This document shows positions 1 to 14,064 of a stretch of DNA of 64,000 bases, piece by piece. The DNA lies in NCBI GenBank assembly GCA_018823835.1, contig JAHJHT010000003.1:62001-126000 (forward strand), read 5' to 3'. The position numbers and the translations under genes are program-made. The DNA is from Alphaproteobacteria bacterium. Its GTDB lineage: Bacteria; Pseudomonadota; Alphaproteobacteria; Rhizobiales; Rhizobiaceae. Position 1 is the first letter of the stretch. Each line of letters starts with the position of its first letter. The notes beneath the pieces are model-generated. The model did no database searches and was not told the DNA's origin. It saw nothing but the letters and a program-made list of their open reading frames with translations.

Positions 1-335
1 ACGTCAGCCGCATGCTGATCTCCGTCTATGTGATCTCTGGCCTGATCTGCGCGCTCGCCGGCTGGGTGCTGATCGGACGCCTCGGTTCGGTCTCGCCGAC
101 ATCGGGCCAGTTCGCCAACATCGAATCCATCACCGCGGTGGTGATCGGAGGCATTTCGCTGTTCGGCGGACGCGGCTCGATCCTCGGCATGCTGTTCGGG
201 GCGTTGATCGTCGGCGTCTTCTCACTCGGGCTGCGCCTGATCGGCACGGACCCGCAATGGACCTACCTGTTGATCGGCGTGCTCATCATCGGCGCCGTGG
301 CGATCGACCAATGGATCAGAAAGGTTGCAGGCTGA
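1..335 (+). CDS. frcC: Sugar ABC transporter permease, C-terminal part (FrcC-like)
   Basis: Only the last ~110 residues are in the window; the reading frame is open to the left edge, so the methionine at base 12 is internal. The fragment is hydrophobic, with the stretch SITAVVIGGISLFGGRGS that is typical of RbsC/FrcC-type permeases of the CUT2 family (inner membrane, sugar uptake). The C-terminal end IDQWIRKVAG resembles rhizobial FrcC as I remember it. Its stop codon overlaps the start of the ATPase gene by one base (TGATG), so the two are translationally coupled. The fructose specificity rests on the closely matching FrcA next door; another ketose or pentose remains possible. Confidence 0.8.
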   Translation, partial: VSRMLISVYVISGLICALAGWVLIGRLGSVSPTSGQFANIESITAVVIGGISLFGGRGSILGMLFGALIVGVFSLGLRLIGTDPQWTYLLIGVLIIGAVAIDQWIRKVAG

Positions 336-1117
336 TGGCAAGGGAACCCATTCTCACCGCCCGCGGGCTGGTCAAGCGCTACGGCCGCGTCACCGCCCTC
401 GACCATGCCGACTTCGACCTCTATCCGGGCGAAATCCTGGCCGTCATCGGCGACAACGGCGCCGGCAAGTCGACGCTCATCAAGGCGATTTCGGGCGCCG
501 TCATTCCGGACGAAGGCGAGATCCGCCTCGACGGCAAGCCGGTCCTCTTCAAGTCGCCGATCGAGGCGAGGGCGGCGGGCATCGAGACCGTCTACCAGAA
601 CCTTGCGCTGTCGCCGGCCCTGTCGATTGCCGACAACATGTTTCTCGGCCGCGAGATACGCCGGCCCGGGTTCCTGGGTGACTGGCTGCGCATGCTCGAC
701 CGTCCGGCGATGGAGCAGCGCGCCCGCGAAAAGCTGACCGAACTCGGCCTGATGACGATCCAGAATATCGGCCAGGCTGTCGAGACCCTGTCGGGCGGCC
801 AGCGCCAGGGTGTCGCGGTGGCGCGGGCCGCCGCCTTCGGCTCGAAGATGATCATCATGGACGAGCCGACGGCCGCCCTTGGCGTCAAGGAATCGCGCCG
901 CGTGCTGGAACTCATCCTCGACGTGAAGAAGCGCGGTCTGCCGATCGTGCTGATCTCGCACAACATGCCGCATGTCTTCGAGGTCGCCGACCGCATTCAC
1001 ATCCATCGGCTCGGGCGTCGTCTCCTGGTCATCGATCCCAAGGAATACTCGATGTCCGACGCCGTCGCCTTCATGACCGGCGCCAAGGAACCGCCTGAGA
1101 CGGCGAAGGCGGCGTGA
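335..1117 (+). CDS. frcA: Fructose-type ABC transporter ATP-binding protein FrcA
   Basis: A 260-residue single ATPase that powers the CUT2 sugar importer whose permease ends just upstream. Visible motifs: Walker A GDNGAGKST (residues 39-47), Q-loop YQNL (near 88), signature LSGGQ (152-156), Walker B MIIMDEP (172-178) and a switch histidine in LISHNM. Unlike RbsA or MglA it holds only one nucleotide-binding domain, as in Sinorhizobium meliloti FrcA, whose sequence as I recall it matches closely. The start at 335 was chosen because it overlaps the frcC stop and fits the family length; the frame is open upstream but that stretch is frcC read out of frame. The substrate is inferred from the family. 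Confidence 0.88.
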   Translation: MAREPILTARGLVKRYGRVTALDHADFDLYPGEILAVIGDNGAGKSTLIKAISGAVIPDEGEIRLDGKPVLFKSPIEARAAGIETVYQNLALSPALSIADNMFLGREIRRPGFLGDWLRMLDRPAMEQRAREKLTELGLMTIQNIGQAVETLSGGQRQGVAVARAAAFGSKMIIMDEPTAALGVKESRRVLELILDVKKRGLPIVLISHNMPHVFEVADRIHIHRLGRRLLVIDPKEYSMSDAVAFMTGAKEPPETAKAA

Positions 1118-1173
1118 CACCTTTGATGCGAGGACGGAAATTCCCGGCGTGGCGCATATTCGTTTGAAAAACG

Positions 1174-1200
1174 CCCGGGAACCGCTAGCATCGTTCCGGG
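1174..1200 (+). terminator. Imperfect hairpin after frcA
   Basis: CCCGGGAAC pairs with GTTCCGGG through an 8-bp stem with one bulged G and a 10-base loop. No T-run follows, so it is a weak terminator candidate, or an element in the leader of the glycogen operon. The CCGGGAAC arm recurs once more at 1208-1215, nearer the glgP start. Confidence 0.25.
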
Positions 1201-1255
1201 AGGATTGCCGGGAACTGCCTGCGTTGCGGGCGGTACAGAACACTATAGGGGCGAC

Positions 1256-3724
1256 ATGACGCGCGCTATGACATCCGAACTCCCGCAGTCCGTCCTGCAA
1301 AAATCCGATCCGAAAACGCTATCGAGCGAAATCCTAAAAGCGCTGAAATACCGGATCGGCAAGGACGCGACGGTCGCGACCCAGCATGACTGGCTGACCG
1401 CTTCGATCGAGGTGGTGCGCGACCGCATCATCGATCACTGGATCGAGTCGACCAAGGAGACCTACGAGCTCAAGGAAAAGCGCGTCTACTACCTCTCGCT
1501 GGAGTTCCTGATCGGCCGGCTGATGCGCGACGCATTCTCCAATCTCGGCCTTCTGGACTCGATGCGCCAGGCGCTCGAGTCGCTCGGCGTCGACATCGAC
1601 GTGATCGCCGCGCTCGAACCGGACGCCGCACTCGGCAATGGCGGCCTGGGAAGGCTCGCCGCCTGCTTCATGGAATCGATGGCGACCGTCGACGTGCCCA
1701 CGCATGGCTACGGCATCCGCTACGCCAACGGCATGTTCCGCCAGGAAATCGCCGACGGATGGCAGGTCGAACTGCCCGAAACCTGGCTCGACCATGGTAA
1801 TCCGTGGGAATTCGAACGCCGCGAGCGCTCCTTCGAGGTCGGTTTCGGCGGCCATGTCGAATCGGTCACCACGGGGCAGGGGCGTCTGGAGCGTCACGTC
1901 TGGAAGCCGATGGAGCGCATCCTTGCCGTCGCCTACGACACGCCCGTCGTCGGCTGGCGCGGCAAGCGCGTCAACACGCTGCGGCTTTGGTCGGCGATGG
2001 CGATCGACCCGATCCTGCTCGACGCCTTCAACGCCGGCGACCACATCGGCGCGCTGCGCGAGAGCAACAAGGCGGAATCGCTGGCGCGTGTGCTCTATCC
2101 GGCCGATTCCCACACGGCGGGGCAGGAGCTTCGGCTGCGGCAGGAATACTTCTTCTCCACGGCCTCTCTGCAGGACATCATCCAGCGCCATTTCAGCCAG
2201 TTCGGCGACCTGCACTCGCTGCCCGACCAGGCAGCCATCCATCTCAACGACACGCATCCGGCCATCGCCGTGCCGGAACTGATGCGTCTCCTGATGGATG
2301 TGCACGGCATCGACTTCGACGATGCCTGGGACATAACCAAGCGGACCTTCGCCTACACCAACCACACCCTCCTGCCCGAGGCGCTGGAAAGCTGGCCGGT
2401 GCCGATGTTCGAGCGCCTGCTGCCGCGCCATATGCAGATCATCTACGCCATCAACGCCGAGGTGCTGCACGAGGTGCGCGCCGCCGGCAGCTTCAGCGAC
2501 GAGCAGGTCCGCCGGATCTCGCTGATCCAGGAGGATGGCGACCGCCGCGTCAGGATGGGCAACCTGGCCTTCGTCGGCTCGCACAGCATCAACGGCGTGT
2601 CGGCGCTGCATACGGAGCTCATGAAGGAGACGATCTTCGCCGACCTTCACAAGCTCTATCCGGACCGCATCAACAACAAGACCAACGGCATCACGCCGCG
2701 TCGCTGGCTGATCCAGTGCAACCCCGGCCTGACCCGGCTGGCGCAGGAGGTTATCGGCGACAAGTTCCTCGATGACGTCAACGAGCTGAAGGGCCTCGAC
2801 AAGTTCGCCGAGGACTCGGCCTTCCGCGAGAAGTTTGCCGGAGTGAAGCGCGCCAACAAGGAGCGGCTGTCGAACCTCGTGGCAGAGCGGCTCGGGATCA
2901 AGGTCGATCCGTCGGCGCTGTTCGACATCCAGGTCAAGCGCATCCACGAATACAAGCGCCAGCTGCTCAACATTGTCGAGGCGGTGGCGCTCTACGACCA
3001 GATTCGCTCTCACCCCGAACGCGACTGGATCCCGCGCGTGAAATTCTTCGGCGGCAAGGCGGCGCCGAGCTATCACAACGCCAAGTTGATCATCAAGCTG
3101 GCCAACGATGTCGCCAAGGTGATCAACCGCGACCCGGCGGTGCGCGGCCTGCTGAAGGTGGTGTTCATCCCGAACTACAATGTCAGCCTGGCCGAGATCA
3201 TGATGCCTGCGGCCGACCTGTCGGAGCAGATTTCGACGGCCGGCATGGAAGCGTCCGGCACCGGCAACATGAAGTTCGCGCTGAACGGCGCTCTGACGAT
3301 CGGCACGCTCGACGGCGCCAATGTCGAGATCAAGGAATGCGTCGGCGACGAGAACATCTTCATCTTCGGCCTGAAGACCGAGGAAGTCGCCGAGCGCCGC
3401 AACAACGGCTACGACCCCAAGGCGGTCATCGACGGATCGCCGGAACTGGCGCAGGCGCTGTCGGCGATCGCCACCGGCGTGTTCTCGCCCAGCGATCCGA
3501 CGCGCTATGCCGAGCTGATCGACGGCCTCTACCAGCATGACTGGTTCATGGTTGCCGCCGACTTCGATGCCTATGCCGCGGCGCAGCGCGATGTCGACGC
3601 CGTGTGGCGCGACAGCCCCGACTGGTACGCCCGCGCGATCCGCAACGTGGCGCGCATGGGCTGGTTCTCCTCCGACCGCACGATCCGACAATACGCGAAG
3701 GATATCTGGAACGTCCCTGTATGA
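1256..3724 (+). CDS. glgP: Glycogen/maltodextrin phosphorylase
   Basis: GT35 phosphorylase of 822 residues, the usual family length. It releases glucose-1-phosphate from the non-reducing ends of glycogen using pyridoxal phosphate. The PLP-lysine motif GTGNMKFALNG is present with the lysine at residue 673, and GGLGRLAACFMES near the N-terminus is also typical. The ATG at 1256 is preceded by AGGGG; an in-frame ATG at 1268 is possible, and the frame is open back to 1205 without family similarity. First gene of the glycogen operon: glgB follows 60 bases later. Gene order glgP-glgB-glgC-glgA-pgm is the one known from Agrobacterium and other rhizobia. Confidence 0.96.
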   Translation: MTRAMTSELPQSVLQKSDPKTLSSEILKALKYRIGKDATVATQHDWLTASIEVVRDRIIDHWIESTKETYELKEKRVYYLSLEFLIGRLMRDAFSNLGLLDSMRQALESLGVDIDVIAALEPDAALGNGGLGRLAACFMESMATVDVPTHGYGIRYANGMFRQEIADGWQVELPETWLDHGNPWEFERRERSFEVGFGGHVESVTTGQGRLERHVWKPMERILAVAYDTPVVGWRGKRVNTLRLWSAMAIDPILLDAFNAGDHIGALRESNKAESLARVLYPADSHTAGQELRLRQEYFFSTASLQDIIQRHFSQFGDLHSLPDQAAIHLNDTHPAIAVPELMRLLMDVHGIDFDDAWDITKRTFAYTNHTLLPEALESWPVPMFERLLPRHMQIIYAINAEVLHEVRAAGSFSDEQVRRISLIQEDGDRRVRMGNLAFVGSHSINGVSALHTELMKETIFADLHKLYPDRINNKTNGITPRRWLIQCNPGLTRLAQEVIGDKFLDDVNELKGLDKFAEDSAFREKFAGVKRANKERLSNLVAERLGIKVDPSALFDIQVKRIHEYKRQLLNIVEAVALYDQIRSHPERDWIPRVKFFGGKAAPSYHNAKLIIKLANDVAKVINRDPAVRGLLKVVFIPNYNVSLAEIMMPAADLSEQISTAGMEASGTGNMKFALNGALTIGTLDGANVEIKECVGDENIFIFGLKTEEVAERRNNGYDPKAVIDGSPELAQALSAIATGVFSPSDPTRYAELIDGLYQHDWFMVAADFDAYAAAQRDVDAVWRDSPDWYARAIRNVARMGWFSSDRTIRQYAKDIWNVPV

Positions 3725-3784
3725 TGTGAATTGCACAATAGCGGCGACAAGACCGCACAAGGGCCCGGGGAGGGCCTCGAGGAA

Positions 3785-5998
3785 ATGACGAAGCCGCGCG
3801 CTTCAGCGACCAAGGACGGCCCCGCGCTTGCGTCTGCCGGCGACATGGAGGCGATCGTCGCCGGGGCGCATGGCAATCCCTTTGCCGTCCTGGGCGTGCA
3901 CGAGGCGCCCGGCGGCGGCCTCGTCGCCCGCTGCTTCGTGCCGCATGCCGAGACCGTCAGCGCCTTCACGCTGGACGGCAAGGAAGCCGGCACGCTGGCG
4001 CGCCGCCATGATGGCGGCTTCTTCGAGGGCAAGCTCAAGATCCGCAAGCGCAAACCGCTGCGCTACCATGCCCGCAACGCCGGCGGCGACTGGTGGCTGA
4101 CCGATCCCTATTCCTTCGGTCCGGTGCTCGGTCCCATGGACGACTATTACATCGCCGAGGGCTCGCATCTGAGGCTGTTCGACAAGCTTGGCGCGCACCA
4201 GCTCGACCACGAGGGAGCGACCGGCTTCAACTTCGCGGTCTGGGCACCGAACGCCAAACGGGTCTCCGTCGTCGGCGATTTCAACGACTGGGATGGCCGG
4301 CGCCACGCCATGCGCAACCGTCAGGACACCGGCATCTGGGAAGTCTTCATCCCCGATCTCGCGCCCGGGCACGCCTACAAATACGAGATCGTAGGACCAG
4401 CCGGCGAGACGGTGCCGCTGAAGGCCGATCCCTATGCGACGCGCTCCGAGTTCCGGCCGGCGACCGCCTCCATCACCGCAGCGCCGCTCGCTCACCAGTG
4501 GGGCGACGACAAGCACCGCGCCTACTGGCGCAAGGCCGACAAGCGGCGCGAGCCGATCTCGACGCTGGAAGTGCATGCCGGATCGTGGCAGCGCCGCGAC
4601 GACGGGAGCTTCCTGTCGTGGGACGAGATGGCCGACCGGCTGATCCCCTACGTCGTGGAGTGCGGTTTCACTCATATCGAGTTCATGCCGATCTCCGAGC
4701 ATCCCTATGACCCGTCCTGGGGCTACCAGACGACCGGCCTGTTCGCGCCGAGCGCGCGCTTCGGCGAGCCGGAAGGCTTTGCCCGTTTCATCGACGGCGC
4801 ACACCGGGCCGGCGTCGGCGTCATCCTCGACTGGGTGCCGGCGCATTTTCCGGTCGACGCGCACGGACTTGCGATGTTCGACGGCACCGCACTTTACGAG
4901 CATGCCGACCCCAGAAAGGGGTTCCATCCCGACTGGAACACGGCGATCTACAATTTCGGCCGCCGCGAGGTGATCTCCTTCCTCGTCAACAATGCGCTCT
5001 ACTGGGCGGAGAAATTCCACGTCGACGGACTGCGCGTCGATGCCGTGGCCTCGATGCTCTACCTCGACTATTCACGCAAGCAGGGCGAGTGGATCCCCAA
5101 CGAGAAGGGCGGCCGCGAAAACCTCGAGGCGGTGAGCTTCCTGCAGAAGATGAACGAGGAGGTGTATGGGCACCATCCGGGCGTCATGACCATTGCCGAG
5201 GAATCGACGTCATGGCCGAAGGTGACGCAGCCCGTCTACGAGGGCGGGCTGGGCTTCGGCTTCAAGTGGAACATGGGCTTCATGCACGACACGCTCGAAT
5301 ATTTCGCGCGCGATCCCATCCACCGCAAGCATCACCACAACGACCTGACCTTCGGCCTGCTTTACGCTTTCTCCGAGAATTTCGTGCTGCCGCTCAGCCA
5401 TGACGAGGTGGTGCACGGCAAGGGCACGCTGCTCACCAAGATGGCCGGCGACGAATGGCAGAAATTCGCCAATCTGCGCGCCTACTACGCCTTCATGTGG
5501 GGTTATCCCGGCAAGAAGCTGCTGTTCATGGGACAGGAGTTCGCACAGCGGCGCGAATGGAGCGAGGAGCGCGCGCTCGACTGGTGGCTGCTCGACGAGA
5601 AGCCGCACCAGGGCGTGCACAAGCTGGTGCGCGACCTCAACTATCTCTACCGCTCGCGTCCGGCGCTGCATGCGCGCGACTGCGAGCCCGACGGCTTCAC
5701 CTGGCTGATCGCCGACGACAAGGACAATTCGGTGTTTGCCTGGCTGCGCAGCGCACCGGGCGAGAATCCGGTCGCCATCATCTCGAATTTCACGCCCGCG
5801 CCGCGCGACAATTATCGCGTGCCGCTGCCGGCGGCCGGTCGCTGGCGCGAGATCATGAATACCGACGCCGCCGACTATGGCGGTTCGGGCAAGGGCAATG
5901 GCGGCGCGGTGGAGGCGACGCCCGGCGATGGCGGCGCGACGGCCACCATGGTGCTGCCGCCGCTGTCGACGATCATGCTCGAGTTCGTGGGCGAATGA
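3785..5998 (+). CDS. glgB: 1,4-alpha-glucan branching enzyme
   Basis: GH13 branching enzyme of 737 residues that makes the alpha-1,6 branches of glycogen in the cytoplasm. An N-terminal module is followed by a CBM48 domain ([12 protein letters not shown], near residues 160-170) and the GH13 barrel. The nucleophile is Asp419 in [10 protein letters not shown], the acid/base is Glu472 in [10 protein letters not shown], and [14 protein letters not shown] holds the third carboxylate; the 53-residue spacing matches the E. coli enzyme (405 and 458). The start at 3785 fits the family length; GGGAGGG lies about 12 bases upstream. The stop overlaps a short in-frame ATG of the next gene, but glgC probably starts further down. 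Confidence 0.96.
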   Translation: MTKPRASATKDGPALASAGDMEAIVAGAHGNPFAVLGVHEAPGGGLVARCFVPHAETVSAFTLDGKEAGTLARRHDGGFFEGKLKIRKRKPLRYHARNAGGDWWLTDPYSFGPVLGPMDDYYIAEGSHLRLFDKLGAHQLDHEGATGFNFAVWAPNAKRVSVVGDFNDWDGRRHAMRNRQDTGIWEVFIPDLAPGHAYKYEIVGPAGETVPLKADPYATRSEFRPATASITAAPLAHQWGDDKHRAYWRKADKRREPISTLEVHAGSWQRRDDGSFLSWDEMADRLIPYVVECGFTHIEFMPISEHPYDPSWGYQTTGLFAPSARFGEPEGFARFIDGAHRAGVGVILDWVPAHFPVDAHGLAMFDGTALYEHADPRKGFHPDWNTAIYNFGRREVISFLVNNALYWAEKFHVDGLRVDAVASMLYLDYSRKQGEWIPNEKGGRENLEAVSFLQKMNEEVYGHHPGVMTIAEESTSWPKVTQPVYEGGLGFGFKWNMGFMHDTLEYFARDPIHRKHHHNDLTFGLLYAFSENFVLPLSHDEVVHGKGTLLTKMAGDEWQKFANLRAYYAFMWGYPGKKLLFMGQEFAQRREWSEERALDWWLLDEKPHQGVHKLVRDLNYLYRSRPALHARDCEPDGFTWLIADDKDNSVFAWLRSAPGENPVAIISNFTPAPRDNYRVPLPAAGRWREIMNTDAADYGGSGKGNGGAVEATPGDGGATATMVLPPLSTIMLEFVGE

Positions 5999-6015
5999 GT
6001 AACGGGGAGGAGAAA

Positions 6016-7284
6016 ATGGTGGAGGCCAGAAACAGAACCCAGCCGCTGGCGCGTGACGCCATGGCCTATGTGCTGGCCGGCGGCCGGGGCAGCCGGTTGA
6101 AGGAACTGACAGACCGGCGCGCCAAGCCGGCGGTCTATTTCGGCGGCAAGACGCGCATCATCGACTTCGCGCTGTCGAATGCCCTGAATTCCGGTATCCG
6201 CCGGCTCGGCGTCGCGACGCAGTACAAGGCCCATTCGCTGATCCGCCACCTGCAGCGCGGCTGGAACTTCCTGCGGCCCGAGCGAAACGAGAGCTTCGAC
6301 ATCCTTCCAGCCAGCCAGCGCGTCTCGGAGACGCAATGGTACGAGGGCACGGCCGACGCGGTCTACCAGAACATCGACATCATCGAGGACTACGGTCCCG
6401 AGTACATGGTGATCCTGGCCGGCGACCACATCTACAAGATGGATTACGAGCTGATGCTGCGCCAGCATGTCGACGCCAATGCCGACGTGACGGTGGGCTG
6501 CCTCGAAGTGCCGCGCATGGAAGCGACCGGCTTCGGCGTCATGCATGTCGACGGCAAGGACAACATCATCTCCTTCATCGAGAAGCCCGCAGACCCGCCC
6601 GGCATCCCCGACAAGCCCGAATGCGCGCTGGCCTCGATGGGCATCTACGTCTTCCGCACCAAGTTCCTGATGGAACAGTTGCGGCGCGACGCAGCCGAGC
6701 CGGAATCGACGCGCGACTTCGGCAAGGACATCATTCCCTACATCGTCGAGCACGGTAAGGCAGTTGCCCACCGCTTCAACAAGTCCTGCGTGCGCGCGAC
6801 GTCCGAGAACGAGGCTTACTGGCGCGATGTCGGCACGATCGACGCCTACTGGGAAGCCAATATCGACCTCACCGACATCACGCCCGAACTCGACCTCTAC
6901 GACCGTGACTGGCCGATCTGGACCTATGCCGAGCTAAAGCCGCCGGCAAAGTTCGTGCACGACGAGGACGGCCGGCGGGGATCGGCGGTGTCGTCGCTGG
7001 TCGCCGGCGACTGCATCATCTCGGGCGCCTCGCTGCGGCGCAGCCTGATCTTCACCGGCGCGCGCATCAATTCCTTCTCGACGCTGGAAGACGTCGTGAT
7101 GCTTCCCGATTGCTATGTCGGGCGCAACGTCCGCCTGAAGCGGGTGGTGATCGACCACGGCGTGAAGATCCCGGAAGGCATGGTGGTTGGCGAGGACCCG
7201 ATCCTCGATGCCAAGCGCTTCCGCGTTTCGGAAAAGGGCGTCTGCCTGATCACCCAGGACATGATCGACAAGCTGGAACTTTAG
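6016..7284 (+). CDS. glgC: Glucose-1-phosphate adenylyltransferase
   Basis: ADP-glucose pyrophosphorylase of 422 residues; it makes ADP-glucose from glucose-1-phosphate and ATP, the committed step of glycogen synthesis. The N-terminal nucleotidyltransferase motif is [15 protein letters not shown], followed by [12 protein letters not shown]; a C-terminal left-handed beta-helix region carries the allosteric interface. The start was chosen because GGGGAGGAG sits directly upstream; an ATG at 5995 overlapping the glgB stop is less well placed, and the frame is open much further upstream only as a shadow of glgB. Very close to the Agrobacterium enzyme, which is activated by fructose-6-phosphate and pyruvate; that regulation here is inferred. 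Confidence 0.96.
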   Translation: MVEARNRTQPLARDAMAYVLAGGRGSRLKELTDRRAKPAVYFGGKTRIIDFALSNALNSGIRRLGVATQYKAHSLIRHLQRGWNFLRPERNESFDILPASQRVSETQWYEGTADAVYQNIDIIEDYGPEYMVILAGDHIYKMDYELMLRQHVDANADVTVGCLEVPRMEATGFGVMHVDGKDNIISFIEKPADPPGIPDKPECALASMGIYVFRTKFLMEQLRRDAAEPESTRDFGKDIIPYIVEHGKAVAHRFNKSCVRATSENEAYWRDVGTIDAYWEANIDLTDITPELDLYDRDWPIWTYAELKPPAKFVHDEDGRRGSAVSSLVAGDCIISGASLRRSLIFTGARINSFSTLEDVVMLPDCYVGRNVRLKRVVIDHGVKIPEGMVVGEDPILDAKRFRVSEKGVCLITQDMIDKLEL

Positions 7285-7303
7285 CGGGAAAGCATCGAGG
7301 CAT

Positions 7304-10378
<3,075 letters not shown>

Positions 10379-10379
<1 letters not shown>

Positions 10380-12412
10380 TGCCTCCGGGTCAACCGGGCG
10401 GCCACGCGCCGCGCTTCGGCGCGCGGGTCGGCAAGGAGGGCATACGCTTTGCCGTCTGGTCGGGCGCGGCCGAGCGGGTCTGGCTGGCGCTGTTCGATGC
10501 CAGCGGCGAGGAAGAGACCGGGCGGCTGGAAATGGCGCGCGCGGCGGACGGCACATTCTCGCTGACAGTGTCCGGCCTGAAGGCCGGCACCCGCTACGGC
10601 TTTCGCGCCGACGGGCCCTACGCGCCGGAGCGCGGCCTGTGGCTCGACCCCGAAAAATTGCTTGTCGATCCCTATGCCGTAGAGATCGACCGGCCCTTCG
10701 CCTACAGCCCGGAATTGTCGCGCCGCCGCGGCGAGGGCGGCGATACGGCAAAGCTCGTGCCGAAGGCAATCGCATGGGCTGCGCCAGAACCCGTGTCGAT
10801 GGGCAGTCCAATATTCGAGCCCGGCGGCTTCATCTACGAGCTATCTGTGCGCGCCTTCACCATGCGCCACCCCGACATAGAGGAGAAGATCAGGGGAACC
10901 ATCGGTGCGCTGGCCCATCCGACGGCGATCAGGCATCTCAAGAAAATCGGCGTTTCGGCCGTCGAGCTGATGCCGGTGACGGCCTGGATCGACGAGCGTC
11001 ATCTGCCGCCGCTCGGCCTCTCCAACAGCTGGGGCTACAACCCTGTGACGATGATGGCGCTCGATCCGCGCCTGGCTCCGGGCGGTGTCGCTGAGCTGCG
11101 TTCGACGGTGGCGGCGCTGCGCGAGGCGGGCATCGGCACCATCCTCGACCTCGTTTTCAATCATACCGGCGAGAGCGATGCCCAAGGCCCGACGCTGTCG
11201 ATGCGCGGTCTCGACAGCCTGGCCTATTACCGCCACCAGGGCGACGGTCCGGTGCATCTGGTCAACGATACCGGCACCGGCAACACGCTGGCCTGCGACC
11301 ATCCGATCGTCGAGGAACTGGTGCTCGACGCCTTGCGCCATTTCGTCCTCAACACCGGCGTCGACGGCTTCCGCTTCGACCTGGCCCCGGTGCTCGGACG
11401 CACCGCGGATGGGTTCGACCGCAAGGCAAACCTGCTGCTGGCGATCCACAACGACCCGGTGCTGAAGGACCGGGTTATGATCGCCGAGCCATGGGATATC
11501 GGCCATGGCGGCTACCAGCTCGGCAATTTTCCGAACGAGTTCCTCGAGTGGAACGACAAGTATCGCGACGACATCAGGCGCTTCTGGCGCGGCGATCACG
11601 GCATGGTAGGCGCGCTGGCAACCCGGCTCGCGGGTTCGTCGGACGTCTTTCGCGACCGCAATGCGCTGAGGTCAAGGAGCGTCAACTTCATCGCGGCGCA
11701 TGACGGCGCGACCCTCGCCGACCTCGTAAGCTACGAGCGCAAGCACAACGAGGCGAATGGCGAGCAGAACCGCGACGGTCACAACGAGAACCTGTCCTGG
11801 AACAACGGCGTGGAAGGCGAGACCGATGACCCGCAGATTGCCGGCCAGCGCCGCAACGACGCGCGGGCGCTGCTGGCTACACTTTTTGCCTCGCGCGGCA
11901 CCATCATGCTGACGGCGGGCGATGAGTTCGGCCGCACCCAGCGCGGCAACAACAATGCCTATGCGCAGGACAACGCCATCACCTGGCTCGACTGGGCCGG
12001 GCGCGACACAGGACTGGAGGATTTCGTGGCGGCCCTGGCGGCGATGCGCAAGGACATGCCGGCACTCGCGGACACACATTTCCTGACCGGCGACCTGCTG
12101 CCCGGCGCGGAGGTGGTCGACGTCGAATGGCTGAGCGAAACCGGCGCGCCGATGAAGGCGGAGCTCTGGGAGGAGCACGAGAGACGGCGCTTAACGATGG
12201 TTGTCGGCAATGCGAGCGGCAAGGCAAAGCGCCTCGCCGTGATGATCAACGGCGACCGCGCCGACGTCACCTTCGCGCTCCCCGTCCGCGCCGGCCATGC
12301 ATGGGAGCGGCTGGCGACGACGGATGAAGACGGGCAGGGCGACTGGCAGGTGACGGGCCGCAGCATCGCATTCGCCGCCGAGACGATTGCCAAGGCGAAG
12401 GGGAAAGGCTGA
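10379..12412 (+). CDS. glgX: Glycogen debranching enzyme GlgX
   Basis: GH13 isoamylase-type debranching enzyme of 677 residues, in the usual range, cleaving alpha-1,6 branches of phosphorylase-limited glycogen. An N-terminal CBM48 (residues ~10-95) precedes the GH13 domain; the nucleophile is Asp334 in GFRFDLAPVLG and the acid/base Glu370 in MIAEPWDIGHGGYQ. FIAAHDGATLADLVSYERKH and NGEQNRDGHNENLSWN are typical of GlgX. It is coupled to pgm upstream and to the GH13 gene downstream by one-base stop/start overlaps, completing the phosphorolytic degradation route together with glgP. Confidence 0.94.
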
Positions 12413-14043
12413 TGGACGAGGACAGGCCGGACGGCGACTGGTGGCGCGGCTGCGCCATCTACCAGGTCTACCCGCGCTCCTTCCAGGACCTGTCCGGCAA
12501 CGGCACCGGCGACCTCAAGGGCGTAGCGCAAAGGGTCGGTCACATCGCCGCGCTCGGCGTCGATGCGGTCTGGCTGTCGCCCTTCTTCAAGTCGCCGATG
12601 GCCGACATGGGCTACGACGTCTCGGACTACAGGGCGGTCGATCCGACCTTCGGCACGCTGGAGGACTTCGACGCGCTGGTTGCCGAACTGCATGGCCACG
12701 GGCTGAAGCTGATCATCGACCAGGTGCTGTCGCACTCCTCCGACAGGCATCCCTGGTTCATGGAGAGCCGCGCGAGCCGCGCCAATCCGCGCGCCGACTG
12801 GTACGTCTGGGCCGATGCCAAGCCGGACGGCACGGCACCGAACAACTGGCTCTCGGTTTTCGGCGGCCCGGCCTGGGAATGGGATTCGACGCGCCGGCAG
12901 TACTATCTGCACAATTTCCTTGCCTCGCAGCCCGACCTCAACTTCCACAACCCGGAGGTACAGGAGGCACTGCTCGGCGCGATGCGCTTCTGGCTCGACC
13001 GCGGCGTCGACGGCTTCCGGCTGGACACGGTGAACTACTACGCGCACGACCGCTGGCTGCGCGACAACCCGCCCCTCGCCGAAAGCGTGGCCGGCACGAT
13101 CGACGAGACCAATCCCTACCTGTTCCAGTCGCATCTCTTCGACAAGACGCAGCCCGAGACGGTCGACTTCCTGAAGCGGTTCCGCGCGCTGCTCGACGAA
13201 TACGCGGCGCGCGCTTCGGTCGGCGAGGTCGGCGACGAGGACAGGTCGCTGCAGACGGTGGCCGCCTATACGCGGGGCGGCGACAGGCTGCACATGTGCT
13301 ACACCTTCGACCTGCTGGGACCGAAATTCTCGGCCGACCATGTGCGCGGCTGCGTCGAGGCCTTCGAGGCGGCCGTCGCCGACGGCTGGGTCTGCTGGGC
13401 CTTCTCCAACCACGACGTGGTGCGCCATGTCTCGCGCTGGACGCCGCCGGGCGGCGACACCGACGCGGTGGCGCGTTTCTCGATCGCGCTGCTTGCCTGC
13501 CTGCGCGGTTCGATCTGCCTCTACCAGGGCGAGGAGCTCGGCCTGACCGAGGCGGAAATAGCCTTCGAGGATCTGCGCGATCCATTCGGCATCCGCTTCT
13601 GGCCGGGCTTCAAGGGCAGGGACGGCAGCCGAACGCCAATGCCCTGGGAAGCGGGGGCAGAGAATGCCGGTTTCTCGACGGCAAAGACCTGGCTGCCGAT
13701 ACCGCCGGAGCACCGGGCCCGCGCGGTGGACGTCGAGGAGGCTGATCCGCACTCGGTGCTCGCGCGCTACCGCGAGGTGCTGGCGTTTCGGAAGGACCAT
13801 CCGGCGCTGCGGCTGGGCTCGATCGCCTTCCTCGACGCGCCGGAGCACGTGTTGGCCTTCTGGCGCGACAGCGGCGACGAGCGGCTGTTCTGCGCATTCA
13901 ACTTCGGCGGGGAGCCCGTTGAATGGCCGCTGCCGCCCGGCATTGGCACGCTGGAGATGCTGCTCGACGGTGAGGGCCGCACAGTACACGACACGGTGGA
14001 ACTGCCGCCATTGGGCGTGCTGGTCGGTCGGCCGCTCGGCTGA
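12412..14043 (+). CDS. GH13 alpha-glucosidase (oligo-1,6-glucosidase/trehalase-like)
   Basis: A GH13 family hydrolase of 543 residues. YQVYPRSFQDLSGNGTGDL near the N-terminus is the signature of the subfamilies holding alpha-glucosidase, oligo-1,6-glucosidase and sucrose-type hydrolases; Asp205 in GFRLDTVNYY is the predicted nucleophile and Glu272 in VGEVGDED the acid/base, with FSNHDVVRH giving the third carboxylate. It resembles rhizobial AglA-type alpha-glucosidases. Its start overlaps the glgX stop, so it is the last gene of the glycogen operon and probably hydrolyses short malto- or isomalto-oligosaccharides left by GlgP and GlgX. There is no signal peptide, so it acts in the cytoplasm. 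Exact substrate unknown. Confidence 0.85.
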   Translation: MDEDRPDGDWWRGCAIYQVYPRSFQDLSGNGTGDLKGVAQRVGHIAALGVDAVWLSPFFKSPMADMGYDVSDYRAVDPTFGTLEDFDALVAELHGHGLKLIIDQVLSHSSDRHPWFMESRASRANPRADWYVWADAKPDGTAPNNWLSVFGGPAWEWDSTRRQYYLHNFLASQPDLNFHNPEVQEALLGAMRFWLDRGVDGFRLDTVNYYAHDRWLRDNPPLAESVAGTIDETNPYLFQSHLFDKTQPETVDFLKRFRALLDEYAARASVGEVGDEDRSLQTVAAYTRGGDRLHMCYTFDLLGPKFSADHVRGCVEAFEAAVADGWVCWAFSNHDVVRHVSRWTPPGGDTDAVARFSIALLACLRGSICLYQGEELGLTEAEIAFEDLRDPFGIRFWPGFKGRDGSRTPMPWEAGAENAGFSTAKTWLPIPPEHRARAVDVEEADPHSVLARYREVLAFRKDHPALRLGSIAFLDAPEHVLAFWRDSGDERLFCAFNFGGEPVEWPLPPGIGTLEMLLDGEGRTVHDTVELPPLGVLVGRPLG

Positions 14044-14064
14044 CAGTCGAAAAAAAAGTGCGCG

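Noticed and set aside
1334..3760. 808-codon open frame on the minus strand over glgP
   Set aside because: It is antisense to a clearly conserved enzyme, has no motifs or ribosome site, and reflects GC-rich codon bias.
5455..6015. Upstream in-frame extension of glgC
   Set aside because: It lies inside glgB in another frame; the good ribosome site is just before 6016.
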